From assembly GCF_018881855.1 (NCBI RefSeq), contig NZ_JACVPN010000005.1, positions 186,001-250,000 on the forward strand: 64,000 nt of DNA, given 5' to 3'. Made by a program: the position numbers and the translations under genes. The stretch's first letter is position 1. Every line of letters begins with the position of its first letter. The notes beneath the pieces were generated by a model. The model was not told the DNA's origin. It saw only the letters and a program-made list of their open reading frames with translations, and did not search any database. Positions 45,716 to 56,334 of the stretch are shown in pieces. Source of the DNA: Polynucleobacter sp. MWH-Berg-3C6. GTDB taxonomy: Bacteria > Pseudomonadota > Gammaproteobacteria > Burkholderiales > Burkholderiaceae.

Positions 45716-46626
45716 AAAAACTCCCCTGCTATACGGTCCGATGCATTCGGAACCCACTTCTCAAAATTGGTAAGGTCAATTACCCGACCTCCATCCGGCG
45801 AAACCGTGACTATATCGACAAATGTCGCATTTTGCTGGACATCTCCAGGTAAGTAAACATGGCGGGCATAAACCTGGTTTGCAAGGCTCTCATGGTAGCC
45901 AGTAAAGGTAATCAATAGGTGCCAATTGCCATTGAGGGCACTATTACCCAAATAGTCATTTAGCGCGCTGGTCTCATCAATGCTATGCATCGCCATCCAG
46001 GTCAAAGAAAAGACCGGACTTTCAGAGCGATGTAAGGGTAGCTCCACTGATCGACGATAGCGCTCGCCCTCTGAGGTCATACTCTCAGCAATGAGCCACA
46101 GTCGAAGTTGGGCCTCAACAATATGAGAGCTACGATCATTGGCAACCCTGAACTTCAATGTCTTAATACCATCGTGATTGCCCACTACCGCCACCTTAGA
46201 GAAACGTACTCCAGCAGTAGGCCTTGTAAAGCGCGCGAAGGCTAAACCCGTTGTTAAAGCAGAATAGACAATTCCGAAAAATGCCTCGAAGGTCACAATC
46301 GCGTTTGGCCAAGAACCCACTGGTGTCATCCGACCATAACCAATCGTTGCCATGGTTTGCACACTAAAGAAAAAAACATCCAAGAGCGAGCCAGGCTGAG
46401 CATGAGTAATTGCGCCATCACCACAAGCGAGATAGGCGAATGCAAATAAAAGATTGGCGCCTAGATAGACCGCGATGACCAGCAGCAAGAAGCTAGCCCA
46501 GCTTGTACCTAAAAGCCAGTGGTAGAAATTGTTTTCTGGGCGCGCTACTTCAGATCGCGTAAGGGTTGCGCGGTATTCATCTAAGTCAATACGCGCAGGG
46601 CGGCGATTGATAAGAAATTTACGCAC
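45712..46626 (-). CDS. Inward-rectifier K+ channel (KirBac family)
   Basis: Prokaryotic Kir channel of 304 residues. It has an outer helix (about 44-66), the selectivity filter TIGYG at 94-98 in TMATIGYGRMTP, an inner helix (about 108-130), and a large cytoplasmic immunoglobulin-like domain (about 140-290) containing LKFRVANDRSSHIVEA. The start is GTG with a weak ribosome binding site, 13 bp after dcd. The end overlaps the decarboxylase start by 4 bp, implying coordinated synthesis. KirBac channels pass K+ and are gated by lipids and polyvalent cations, polyamines among them, which makes the pairing with a decarboxylase interesting. Confidence 0.94.
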   Translation of the reverse strand: MRKFLINRRPARIDLDEYRATLTRSEVARPENNFYHWLLGTSWASFLLLVIAVYLGANLLFAFAYLACGDGAITHAQPGSLLDVFFFSVQTMATIGYGRMTPVGSWPNAIVTFEAFFGIVYSALTTGLAFARFTRPTAGVRFSKVAVVGNHDGIKTLKFRVANDRSSHIVEAQLRLWLIAESMTSEGERYRRSVELPLHRSESPVFSLTWMAMHSIDETSALNDYLGNSALNGNWHLLITFTGYHESLANQVYARHVYLPGDVQQNATFVDIVTVSPDGGRVIDLTNFEKWVPNASDRIAGEFL

Positions 46627-46639
46627 TACCGTGAATAAC

Positions 46640-47206
46640 TTAGGTCTTGGGCAGGGTTACGCCCCGCTGACCTTGATACTTACCGCCGCGATCTTTATAT
46701 GATGTGCCACAGACCTCATCGCTCTCAAAGAAGAGAACTTGCGCACATCCCTCGCCCGCATAAATCTTTGCCGGCAATGGTGTGGTGTTAGAAAACTCTA
46801 AAGTGACATAACCTTCCCACTCGGGCTCGAATGGAGTGACGTTCACAATAATGCCGCAACGCGCATACGTACTCTTACCAACGCAAACAGTTAATACGCT
46901 GCGTGGAATCTTGAAATACTCTACGGTTCTGGCCAAGGCAAATGAATTTGGCGGAATGATGCAAACATCACCCTTGAAATCAACAAAGGATTGTTCATCG
47001 AAATTCTTTGGATCAACAATCGTGCTGTTGATGTTCGTAAAAATCTTGAATTCATCTGCGCAACGAATGTCATAGCCATAGCTTGATGTGCCATAACTAA
47101 CAATTTTGTTGCCAGTAGCGTCTTGTCGAATTTGTCCAGGCTCGAACGGGCTGATCATGCCTTGTTCGCCCATGCGGCGGATCCAGTGGTCAGATTTAAT
47201 AGTCAT
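46640..47206 (-). CDS. dcd: dCTP deaminase
   Basis: Deaminates dCTP to dUTP for thymidylate synthesis. The 188-residue protein has [13 protein letters not shown], the catalytic-site stretch [20 protein letters not shown] with its conserved Glu, and the C-terminal [13 protein letters not shown] closing segment. It is a normal-length trimeric enzyme. The ATG is at 47206, 62 bp downstream of fdhD on the same strand. It is likely the first gene of the dcd-KirBac-decarboxylase unit. Confidence 0.97.
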   Translation of the reverse strand: MTIKSDHWIRRMGEQGMISPFEPGQIRQDATGNKIVSYGTSSYGYDIRCADEFKIFTNINSTIVDPKNFDEQSFVDFKGDVCIIPPNSFALARTVEYFKIPRSVLTVCVGKSTYARCGIIVNVTPFEPEWEGYVTLEFSNTTPLPAKIYAGEGCAQVLFFESDEVCGTSYKDRGGKYQGQRGVTLPKT

Positions 47207-47268
47207 GGGCGAATTGTAAAACCTTCGCCAACCTAAGCCACCATTTATCGGGGCCTAAGACCTAAAAA

Positions 47269-48108
47269 TTAGCTGTTTTGGGTAAAAATCACCCGCTCAG
47301 GGGCATTGTAGATCTCAAAGTGTTTTCCGGAGCAGCGGGACAGGATGGTGAGATTGGTTTTACGGGCCAGCTCTAACCCCATCAGGGTGACTCCTGAGCG
47401 GGTCAGCAGAAAGGGAACGCCCATCTGAGCCCCCTTAATCACCATCTCCGAAGTTAAGCGGCCAGTAGTAAAAAAGATCAAATCTTTGCCGGGCTTATTG
47501 GCTAGCCACATCAAACCAGAAATTGAGTCGACTGCATTGTGGCGACCAACATCCTCGATGAAGTGGAGGAGTCGAACTCCATCATTGCCCTCTCTCTCAA
47601 ATACCGCGCAGGCATGAACAGAGCCGGACTTTTTATAGATTGAATCGTGAACCCGGATCGCGTCAATCAAGGCAACAATTGCCTCTTGGGATAACTTGGG
47701 TCCATCTGGCAAACGAATCTCAGACATTTCTTCCATAAGGCCACCAAACATGGTGCCCTGGCCGCAACCGGTAGTGACCACCCTCTTGCTGGTCAGGGCC
47801 TCAATATCAACAGTGCTCCGGCGAGTCTTGACTGCTGCAGAGTCGGTCTCCCAGTCAACCTGAATACTTTCAATATCGTCCGGCGACTCAACCAAACGCT
47901 GATTACGTAAATACCCAAGCACCAAGGCCTCAGGAGCACTTCCTAGGGTCATTAAAGTAACGACCTCACGCTTGTCCAAGTAGATGGTCAATGAGCGCTC
48001 ACCAGGGATATGGCTCAGCTTTTTCCTGCCCGCCTCATCCAATATCTCCACCTCATGCACCAATGGCACGGAGGCACTAGACATCTGAATATTGGGTTTT
48101 ACGGCCAT
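47269..48108 (-). CDS. fdhD: Formate dehydrogenase accessory sulfurtransferase FdhD (CxxG variant)
   Basis: Transfers sulfur to the molybdenum cofactor of formate dehydrogenase; it is needed for activity. The 279-residue protein has the N-terminal IYLDKREVVTLMTLGSAPE, the catalytic loop VVTTGCGQGTMF with Cys115, and the C-terminal GVPFLLTRSGVTLMGLELA. E. coli FdhD has a CxxC motif in this loop; here the second Cys is Gly118. Formate is the end product of the oxalate locus in this window, but no formate dehydrogenase gene is present, so its client lies elsewhere. Divergent from metG. Confidence 0.92.
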   Translation of the reverse strand: MAVKPNIQMSSASVPLVHEVEILDEAGRKKLSHIPGERSLTIYLDKREVVTLMTLGSAPEALVLGYLRNQRLVESPDDIESIQVDWETDSAAVKTRRSTVDIEALTSKRVVTTGCGQGTMFGGLMEEMSEIRLPDGPKLSQEAIVALIDAIRVHDSIYKKSGSVHACAVFEREGNDGVRLLHFIEDVGRHNAVDSISGLMWLANKPGKDLIFFTTGRLTSEMVIKGAQMGVPFLLTRSGVTLMGLELARKTNLTILSRCSGKHFEIYNAPERVIFTQNS

Positions 48109-48260
48109 GAAACGCTTTCTGAATCGAGTAGAAATTGGAGTTTAGCGAGATTTACGGGAACTTCGCGGTGTTTACTTTAACCGCAGACTAAAATCACTGC
48201 ACAAGCTTGCATAATTGCGTATTACCCCTAATTTAACCTTCTTATTTAAGTCCGTATTAC

Positions 48261-49931
48261 ATGAGCAGCTCCCAGCGTCGCCTTCTTGTCACCTCAGCCC
48301 TACCTTATGCCAATGGTCAAATTCATATCGGCCATTTGGTGGAGTACGTGCAAACCGATATTTGGGTACGCTTTCAACGGATGCGTGGTCATGAGGTTCA
48401 TTACGTTGGTGCAGATGACACCCATGGCACCCCAATCATGTTACGCGCTGAAAAAGAAGGTATTACCCCAAAGGAATTAATCGCCAATGTTTGGAAAGAA
48501 CATAAGCGCGACTTTGACAACTTCCTGATTTCTTTTGATAACTACTACACCACCGATAGCCCTGAGAACGAAAAACTGGCTCAGAGCATTTACCTCAAGT
48601 TACGCGATGCCGGACTGATTGAGAAGCGTGCGATTGAACAGGCTTATGATCCCGTCAAAGAAATGTTTTTGCCGGACCGCTTCATTAAAGGTGAATGTCC
48701 TAAGTGCGGCGCTAAAGATCAATACGGTGACAACTGTGAAAAATGTGGCGCTACTTACTCGCCCACTGATTTAAAGAACCCCTTTTCTGTAGTAAGCGGT
48801 GCGACGCCGATCAAAAAGATTTCTGATCACTATTTCTTTAAATTATCTGATCCACGCTGCGAGGAATTTTTGCGCGAATGGACTCAAGTTAAAACGCCTT
48901 TGCAACCGGAAGCCCGCAATAAGATGAAAGAGTGGGTTGGCCAGCCAGGCGAAAGCAAGCTGGGCGACTGGGATATCTCCCGTGATGCCCCCTATTTCGG
49001 CTTTGAGATCCCCGACGCCCCAGGCAAGTACTTCTATGTCTGGCTTGATGCCCCCATTGGTTACTACGCTAGCTTTCTCAATTACTGCCAGGCTAAAGGT
49101 CTCAATTTTGATGAGTGGGTTAAGCCAGATACGACTACTGAGCAATACCATTTCATTGGCAAAGATATTTTGTATTTCCACACTTTATTCTGGCCAGCAA
49201 CCTTGAAGTTTTCTGGCTACCGCACTCCTACCAATGTATTTGCACATGGCTTCTTAACGGTTGATGGCGAGAAGATGAGTAAATCACGCGGCACATTAAT
49301 ATCCGCGAATAGTGTGATTGAGTGCGGCTTCAACCCTGAGTGGTTCCGCTATTACTTCGCTACTAAGCTCAATGACAGCATGGAAGATTTAGATTTAAAT
49401 CTGCAAGACTTTGTTGCGCGAGTAAATAGTGATTTGTTAGGCAAGTACATCAATATTGCTAGCCGCAGTGCTGGCTTCTTGGTAAAACGTTTTGGTGGTG
49501 TTGTATCTGACGAAGCGATGAACACACCTCTACTCAAAGAAATTGCTGCATCCAGTGAAAAAATTGCAGAGCTCTATGAAGGGCGTGAATATGCCAAGGC
49601 ATTACGCAACATCATGGAGCTTGCTGATAAGGTCAATGGCTTTGTAGATGAGAATAAGCCTTGGGAAATCGCTAAAGATCCTGAGCGTGAGGCCGACTTG
49701 CAACGAGTTTGCAGCGTTACCTTAGAAGCATTCCGCATGCTCAGCCTTTATCTCAAACCAGTGATTCCACAAGTTGCTACTGGCGTAGAAGAATTTCTGT
49801 CGTTGCCGCCACAATCCTGGGGCGATATCAATCAGCCGCTTTCGAGTAAAAACCCAATCAAGGCATATAAGCACCTCATGACCCGGGTAGAAGCTCCTCA
49901 AATTGAGGCTTTACTAGCCGCAAACTTGTAA
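48261..49931 (+). CDS. metG: Methionyl-tRNA synthetase (short form)
   Basis: Charges tRNA-Met. The 556-residue protein has the class I signature HIGH in [13 protein letters not shown] (15-24 region), KMSKS in [10 protein letters not shown] (about 338-342), and a four-Cys zinc knuckle in [19 protein letters not shown]. coli and many betaproteobacterial enzymes carry an extra C-terminal EMAPII/Trbp111 tRNA-binding domain of about 110 residues; here the protein ends just after the anticodon-binding helical domain. The stop is clean and no remnant of the domain is visible in the following 100 bp. Confidence 0.96.
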   Translation: MSSSQRRLLVTSALPYANGQIHIGHLVEYVQTDIWVRFQRMRGHEVHYVGADDTHGTPIMLRAEKEGITPKELIANVWKEHKRDFDNFLISFDNYYTTDSPENEKLAQSIYLKLRDAGLIEKRAIEQAYDPVKEMFLPDRFIKGECPKCGAKDQYGDNCEKCGATYSPTDLKNPFSVVSGATPIKKISDHYFFKLSDPRCEEFLREWTQVKTPLQPEARNKMKEWVGQPGESKLGDWDISRDAPYFGFEIPDAPGKYFYVWLDAPIGYYASFLNYCQAKGLNFDEWVKPDTTTEQYHFIGKDILYFHTLFWPATLKFSGYRTPTNVFAHGFLTVDGEKMSKSRGTLISANSVIECGFNPEWFRYYFATKLNDSMEDLDLNLQDFVARVNSDLLGKYINIASRSAGFLVKRFGGVVSDEAMNTPLLKEIAASSEKIAELYEGREYAKALRNIMELADKVNGFVDENKPWEIAKDPEREADLQRVCSVTLEAFRMLSLYLKPVIPQVATGVEEFLSLPPQSWGDINQPLSSKNPIKAYKHLMTRVEAPQIEALLAANL

Positions 49932-50035
49932 AAATAGCCCTGAAAAGCACCTATAATGGTGGTCGTAGTCCATAGATGACTTTTGGCATTAATCTCCATA
50001 AGTTGTTGAATTTATTGAGTATTTTAGGAAATACC

Positions 50036-50216
50036 ATGGCAAGATATCAATCTGAATTCACCCAGTTCTTAAATGAGCTCAAATCTGAGAAGCCTAATCT
50101 CGAGGCAGAGCAGCAGGCTGGTCGCGCCCTCCTGTGGGACAAAGAGCCATTAAGCGTTGAAGATCAGCGTCGCGCTAAAGCTGCCAAATTAAAACAACGC
50201 GCTTATGTTTATTCGA

Positions 50217-50224
<8 letters not shown>
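50036..50224 (+). CDS. Small DUF3460 family protein
   Basis: A 62-residue soluble protein (MARYQSEFTQFL start) rich in charged residues and predicted helical. It matches the DUF3460 family, short proteins of betaproteobacteria found upstream of scpA/panC. A taggaa ribosome binding site precedes the ATG at 50036; the longer frame from 49976 is not supported. Its 3' end overlaps the scpA start by 8 bp. Function unknown. Confidence 0.82.
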
Positions 50225-51928
<1,704 letters not shown>

Positions 51929-51947
51929 TTTCTAGGCTAGTCGGGGC

Positions 51948-52160
51948 TTACTCATCCCAAGGAAATCGTTGGCGAGATAATTCTTCCATAATTTCACGCT
52001 TACTAAGTCCAGATCTTCTGGTGTTGTTGGCTGCGCTCCCAGTGAGAGCCTCAGAGTCAGAAATCATTTCAGCTTGATCTTCTTTTACACCCTCTACTTG
52101 AGGGGATGGCGTTCCAGACTGTACCTCGCCCGCACACTCTGATATGGATTTATTAGTCAT
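51948..52160 (-). CDS. Small hypothetical protein with acidic linker and basic C-terminal helix
   Basis: A 70-codon frame from the ATG at 52160. The N-terminal two thirds is polar and probably disordered. The C-terminus, RRSGLSKREIMEELSRQRFPWDE, looks like a conserved amphipathic helix with a DEAD/ParD-like flavour, but I do not recognise the family. It lies 32 bp after the formyltransferase gene on the same strand and could be the last gene of that operon. No ribosome binding site is obvious, so its reality is uncertain. Confidence 0.5.
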   Translation of the reverse strand: MTNKSISECAGEVQSGTPSPQVEGVKEDQAEMISDSEALTGSAANNTRRSGLSKREIMEELSRQRFPWDE

Positions 52161-52192
52161 TACTAGATTAAGCAAGCACTCTAGAAGAAGAT

Positions 52193-53125
52193 CTACAGCG
52201 TAAAGAACTGGCCTACTTGTAGACTCAGTTCTTTAGCCAACTCGGCACCAGAGACTTTGCCTGCAGCACCTTTAGCCTTGAGGACCTCAATCTGCCCACC
52301 ATGGCAGGCGATGAAGAATGAATCTAAAGTGATCTGAGTTACTTCACCCGGCTTGCCTTTGACAGCTCCAAAAGTCGCAACCACATGCTTATGACAATCA
52401 TAGATCTGTACTTTTTGTTCACCGAACTTGGTCCATGCACCAGGGGCTGGATTACAAGCGCGGATGAGGTTGTAGATTTGGGTGATATGTGTCGCCCAAT
52501 GAATCTGTGCAGCATTTGCATCAAACCAACCTTCATAGTTTGCTAGCGATTCATCTTGAACAACCTCTTGATGCTTGCCAGCAACCACTAAGTCAGCAGC
52601 CTCTAGTAATGCTTTTACACCAATTGGGAAAAGATGATCAAAGTAGATTTTTCCTAATGTGTCATCAGGTCCGATAGCGACCTCTTTTTGCAAAATCACT
52701 TCGCCTTCATCCAAACCATCAGATGGACGGAAGATCGTTAAACCTGTTTTCTCTTCGCCTAAAGCAATCGCCCAATTAATGGCGCTAGGGCCGCGATATT
52801 TTGGCAAGAGTGATGGGTGATACTGGATCGTGCCGTGCTTTGGTATTTTGCAAAGCTCTTGAGGCACAAACTGCAATACATAAGCCATGACACAGATATC
52901 AGCACCGCTATCAATCATGGCTTGAGCGGCGTCAGGGCCCTTCAGAGAGGAGAACTGCAAAGGAGTTAAGCCCTTTGCAAGCGCTGCCTCTTTAAGGACT
53001 TCTGGCTTAGTTGATTTGGGATTGTCTGGCGGACAAAAAACCGCTACGACCTCATCGCCACGCTCTAAAAAAGCTTCTAATGCAGCCTTGCCAAAATCAG
53101 CACTCCCAATCAACGCAACCCGCAT
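52193..53125 (-). CDS. Formyltransferase/10-formyl-THF hydrolase-like protein in oxalate locus
   Basis: A 310-residue protein with an N-terminal formyltransferase domain and a C-terminal Fmt-C-like domain. It is not an ordinary methionyl-tRNA formyltransferase. The active-site stretch reads QYHPSLLPKYRGPSAINWAI, where Fmt has an Asn-x-His, and this and DGLDEGEVILQKE resemble the hydrolase domain of 10-formyltetrahydrofolate dehydrogenase (ALDH1L1). The expected His and Asp are present. It begins 1 bp after the second frc gene, so it is surely co-transcribed. Inferred role: moving or releasing formyl groups downstream of formyl-CoA. The substrate is untested. Confidence 0.8.
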   Translation of the reverse strand: MRVALIGSADFGKAALEAFLERGDEVVAVFCPPDNPKSTKPEVLKEAALAKGLTPLQFSSLKGPDAAQAMIDSGADICVMAYVLQFVPQELCKIPKHGTIQYHPSLLPKYRGPSAINWAIALGEEKTGLTIFRPSDGLDEGEVILQKEVAIGPDDTLGKIYFDHLFPIGVKALLEAADLVVAGKHQEVVQDESLANYEGWFDANAAQIHWATHITQIYNLIRACNPAPGAWTKFGEQKVQIYDCHKHVVATFGAVKGKPGEVTQITLDSFFIACHGGQIEVLKAKGAAGKVSGAELAKELSLQVGQFFTL

Positions 53126-53126
53126 G

Positions 53127-54374
53127 TTAGATAACCTTATCGTGACGGAGAGAAATCAACTCATCAGTGGAATAACCTAACTCACTGAGAATCTCATCGG
53201 TATGTTCGCCAAGCAATGGTGATCGTGTCACTTCAGTTGGGCTATCCGACATCTTGATTGGGTTTCCAACAGTCAGGTACTTGCCACGAATTGGGTGGTC
53301 TACCTCAACCACTGTACCTGTAGCGCGCAGCGCAGGCTCCTCAGCGATTTCTTTCATGGATAAAATTGGGCCACATGGAACGTCATACTTATTCAAGATG
53401 TCCATTACTTCGAACTTACTCTTGGTCATTGTCCATTTCTCAATTTCACCGAAGATCTCCATGAGGTGCGGCAAGCGCGCCATTGGAGATGCGAAACGCA
53501 CATCAGTAATCCAATCTTCATGGCCGATCACTTTGCAAATCGCCTCCCACACTGGGGCTTGAACTACTACATATATGTAGGCATTTGGATCGGTTTCCCA
53601 GCCTTTGCATTTCACAATCCAACCAGGCTGACCACCACCAGAGGCATTACCAGCTCGTGGTACAGACTCACCGAACTCACCGTTCGGAAACTGAGGGTAC
53701 TCTTGCATGATGCCATTGCGCTCTAAGCGTTGTTGATCGCGTAACTTCACGCGGCATAAGTTCAATACAGCATCTTGCATTGCTGCCAAGACCTTTTGAC
53801 CGCGGCCAGAGTGAGTACGCTGATAAAGAGCTGTAACGATACCTAATGCCAAATGTAAACCAGTACCGCTGTCACCGATTTGTGCGCCAGTAACCATGGG
53901 AGGACCATCATCAAAACCAGTGGTAGATGCGGAACCACCAGCACATTGGGCAACGTTCTCATACACTTTGCAATCTTCGTATGGGCCAGGACCAAAGCCC
54001 TTCACAGATGCCATGATCATCATGGGATTGAGCTCTTGAATCCGCTCCCAAGAAAAGCCCATACGATCCAATGCGCCTGGTGCGAAGTTCTCAACCAATA
54101 CGTCACACTCTTTAATGAGGCGCTCTAGAATTTCTTTACCCTTTTGAGTCTTGGTATTGACAGTGATGGAACGCTTGTTGTGATTCAGCATAGTGAAATA
54201 CAAGCTATCGGCATCTGGAATGTCGCGCAGTTGACCGCGGGTTGCATCCCCTTCGCCAGATTTTTCTACCTTAATAACGTCTGCACCAAACCAAGCAAGT
54301 AACTGTGTACAGGTTGGTCCCGATTGAACGTGCGTAAAGTCGAGGATTTTGACCCCTTCTAGTGCTTTTGCCAT
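53127..54374 (-). CDS. frc: Formyl-CoA:oxalate CoA-transferase, second paralogue
   Basis: Class III CoA-transferase of 415 residues, paralogous to the gene at 55004. It has [14 protein letters not shown] with Gln17, the catalytic Asp in [14 protein letters not shown] (about 168-170), and a glycine loop reading [10 protein letters not shown], in which the first Gly of the GGGGQ loop is Ser. Position 48 is Gln (TRGQLRD), not the Trp of the Oxalobacter enzyme. It sits directly before the formyltransferase-like gene. The preferred acceptor acid could differ from oxalate; the family makes similar-looking enzymes for succinate, mesaconate and others. Confidence 0.88.
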   Translation of the reverse strand: MAKALEGVKILDFTHVQSGPTCTQLLAWFGADVIKVEKSGEGDATRGQLRDIPDADSLYFTMLNHNKRSITVNTKTQKGKEILERLIKECDVLVENFAPGALDRMGFSWERIQELNPMMIMASVKGFGPGPYEDCKVYENVAQCAGGSASTTGFDDGPPMVTGAQIGDSGTGLHLALGIVTALYQRTHSGRGQKVLAAMQDAVLNLCRVKLRDQQRLERNGIMQEYPQFPNGEFGESVPRAGNASGGGQPGWIVKCKGWETDPNAYIYVVVQAPVWEAICKVIGHEDWITDVRFASPMARLPHLMEIFGEIEKWTMTKSKFEVMDILNKYDVPCGPILSMKEIAEEPALRATGTVVEVDHPIRGKYLTVGNPIKMSDSPTEVTRSPLLGEHTDEILSELGYSTDELISLRHDKVI

Positions 54375-54503
54375 GGTTTAAGTCCTAATAAGAATGAAAA
54401 TTTTGAATTGGGACAATTTTACCAGCGGGGAATTTAGCAAAATGGTCTATGCCCAATTTTTGGGCACTACCTGCTTTGAAGCTTATTTAAATGCTATTTG
54501 AGC

Positions 54504-54932
54504 CTAAGAATGGGAGTTTTCAAGTTCTAGGATGCGCTTTTTCAAGGCCCTTTCTTCGGCAAAACGCTCTGTTTCATCCCTAATTACGGCAACAATCCCG
54601 CTCACCTTTTGATGCTCATCAAACAGCATCCCGACCGTAAAAGCGATTGAGAGCATGCTGCCATTCTGATGAAGCGCCGGCACTTTTAATAGCGATGTGC
54701 CGTAACGCGTGATCCCGGTTTCCATTGACTTACGGCAGCCCTCATTGTGTCTATGACGTTGGCGCTCTGGAACAATCAAATCCAAGGTGTTACCTAAAGC
54801 ATCTGCTTCTGAATACCCAAAGATACGAGTAGCTGCGGGATTCCACATCACAATTTTTTCATGTGCATCGACAACAATGATCGCATCACCCACGCACTCT
54901 ACCAATTGGCTTAAGTCAATATTCTTATTCAT
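54504..54932 (-). CDS. Stand-alone PAS domain protein
   Basis: A 142-residue soluble protein that is essentially one PAS fold: VGDAIIVVDAHEKIVMWNPAATRIFGY, DLIVPERQRHRHNEG, and FTVGMLFDEHQKVSGIVAVIRDETERF, ending in a short coiled helix. There is no kinase, cyclase or DNA-binding domain. The block WNPAATRIFGYSEAD with the RHRHNEG helix resembles small PAS proteins found beside oxalate genes. It lies between the two frc paralogues, just after the terminator of the oxc-frc unit. It probably senses redox, haem or a small ligand for a partner encoded elsewhere. Confidence 0.88.
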   Translation of the reverse strand: MNKNIDLSQLVECVGDAIIVVDAHEKIVMWNPAATRIFGYSEADALGNTLDLIVPERQRHRHNEGCRKSMETGITRYGTSLLKVPALHQNGSMLSIAFTVGMLFDEHQKVSGIVAVIRDETERFAEERALKKRILELENSHS

Positions 54933-54949
54933 AGATGCAATCTAAAGAT

Positions 54950-54976
54950 AAAAAAGGCGCTCACAAGGAGCGCCTT
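54950..54976 (-). terminator. Terminator after the oxc-frc unit
   Basis: On the minus strand aaggcgctc and gagcgcctt (9 bp, 5-base loop) are followed by TTTTT. It lies 28 bp after the first frc stop and only about 18 bp before the PAS start, so the PAS-frc-formyltransferase genes depend on read-through or on a promoter embedded here. Confidence 0.85.
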
Positions 54977-55003
54977 AAAGATAGTGCTAATTAATTATCG
55001 TTC

Positions 55004-56254
55004 TTAAACTGCTTTAGCTGTATGCAGCTTAGCGATGTCATCAGCGCTATAGCCAAGGTCAGCCAACACTTCATCAGTATGCTCACCCAATACTGGTGAT
55101 GGACCAACTTCGATTTCCAAATCAGAGAACTTGATTGGGCTACCGATAGTCAAATACTTACCGCGTACTTTGTGATCCACTTCAACGATTGAACCGCTCT
55201 TACGCAGGTCAGGTGAAGCAGCCAATTCTTTCATTGAGAGAACTGGAGCACATGGAATATCGAACTTGCGGAGGATATCCACAGCTTCGTACTTAGTCTT
55301 GTCTTTGAGCCAATCTTCAATGGTTGCGAAGATGTCAAAAATCTTGTCTTGACGAGCTTCAGCAGTCATATAGGCTGGATCTGTTGCCCACTCTGGTTTA
55401 CCCAAAGCTTTAGTAATTGGCTCCCAAGCATGGCCTTGAATAGTGAAGTAGATATATGCGTTTGGATCTGTTTCCCAACCCTTACACTTCAACACCCAAC
55501 CTGGCTGACCACCGCCACCAGCGTTACCACCACGTGGAACTACGTCAGTGAATGAACCATGTGGGTACTGTGGATACTCTTCCAAGTAACCAACTTTGTC
55601 CAAACGTTGTTGATCGCGCAACTTGACGCGGCACAAGTTCAATACAGCATCTTGCATTGAGCAAGAAACTTTTTGACCTTTGCCAGTTTTTTGACGCTGC
55701 ATCAATGCTGTCAAGATGCCGATTGCCAAGTGCATACCAGTATTAGAGTCACCCAAAGCAGCAGCAGAAACAGTAGGAGGACCGTCCCAGAAACCTGTTG
55801 TAGAGGCGGCACCACCAGCACACTGAGCAACGTTCTCATACACTTTTAAGTCTTCGTATGAGTGGCCATCGCTAAAGCCTTTTACAGAAGCCATGATCAT
55901 TTTTGGGTTCAATTCTTGAATACGCTTCCAAGAGAAGCCCATACGATCTAACGCGCCTGGACCAAAGTTCTCAACCATCACATCAGAGGTTTTGATCATC
56001 TTCTCTAAAACTTCTTTACCTTCTTGAGTCTTAGTATCGAGAGTCAAAGAACGCTTGTTACCGTTGAGCATAGTGAAGTACAAAGCATCCGCACCTGGAA
56101 TATCGCGCAATTGGCTACGAGTTACGTCGCCAGAACCTGGACGCTCTACTTTGATAACGTCAGCGCCGTACCATGCCAACAACTGAGTACATGCAGGACC
56201 TGCTTGTACGTGTGTGAAGTCAATAATGCGAATACCGTCTAATGGTTTAGTCAT
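55004..56254 (-). CDS. frc: Formyl-CoA:oxalate CoA-transferase
   Basis: Transfers CoA from formyl-CoA to oxalate, releasing formate and oxalyl-CoA for the decarboxylase. The 416-residue protein closely follows the characterised Oxalobacter enzyme: [20 protein letters not shown] with Gln17, catalytic Asp169 in [12 protein letters not shown], and the intact tetraglycine loop [10 protein letters not shown]. Residue 48 is Gln where Oxalobacter FRC has Trp. The stop is followed by a terminator, and the start lies 80 bp after oxc, so the two form one transcription unit. Confidence 0.93.
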   Translation of the reverse strand: MTKPLDGIRIIDFTHVQAGPACTQLLAWYGADVIKVERPGSGDVTRSQLRDIPGADALYFTMLNGNKRSLTLDTKTQEGKEVLEKMIKTSDVMVENFGPGALDRMGFSWKRIQELNPKMIMASVKGFSDGHSYEDLKVYENVAQCAGGAASTTGFWDGPPTVSAAALGDSNTGMHLAIGILTALMQRQKTGKGQKVSCSMQDAVLNLCRVKLRDQQRLDKVGYLEEYPQYPHGSFTDVVPRGGNAGGGGQPGWVLKCKGWETDPNAYIYFTIQGHAWEPITKALGKPEWATDPAYMTAEARQDKIFDIFATIEDWLKDKTKYEAVDILRKFDIPCAPVLSMKELAASPDLRKSGSIVEVDHKVRGKYLTIGSPIKFSDLEIEVGPSPVLGEHTDEVLADLGYSADDIAKLHTAKAV

Positions 56255-56334
56255 GTTTGTTTCTCCTTAAGTGTTTCTTATTTGCTGCTTAATTTAGTCC
56301 AAAAATATTAACTTTTTATTACTACTTCTAATAC

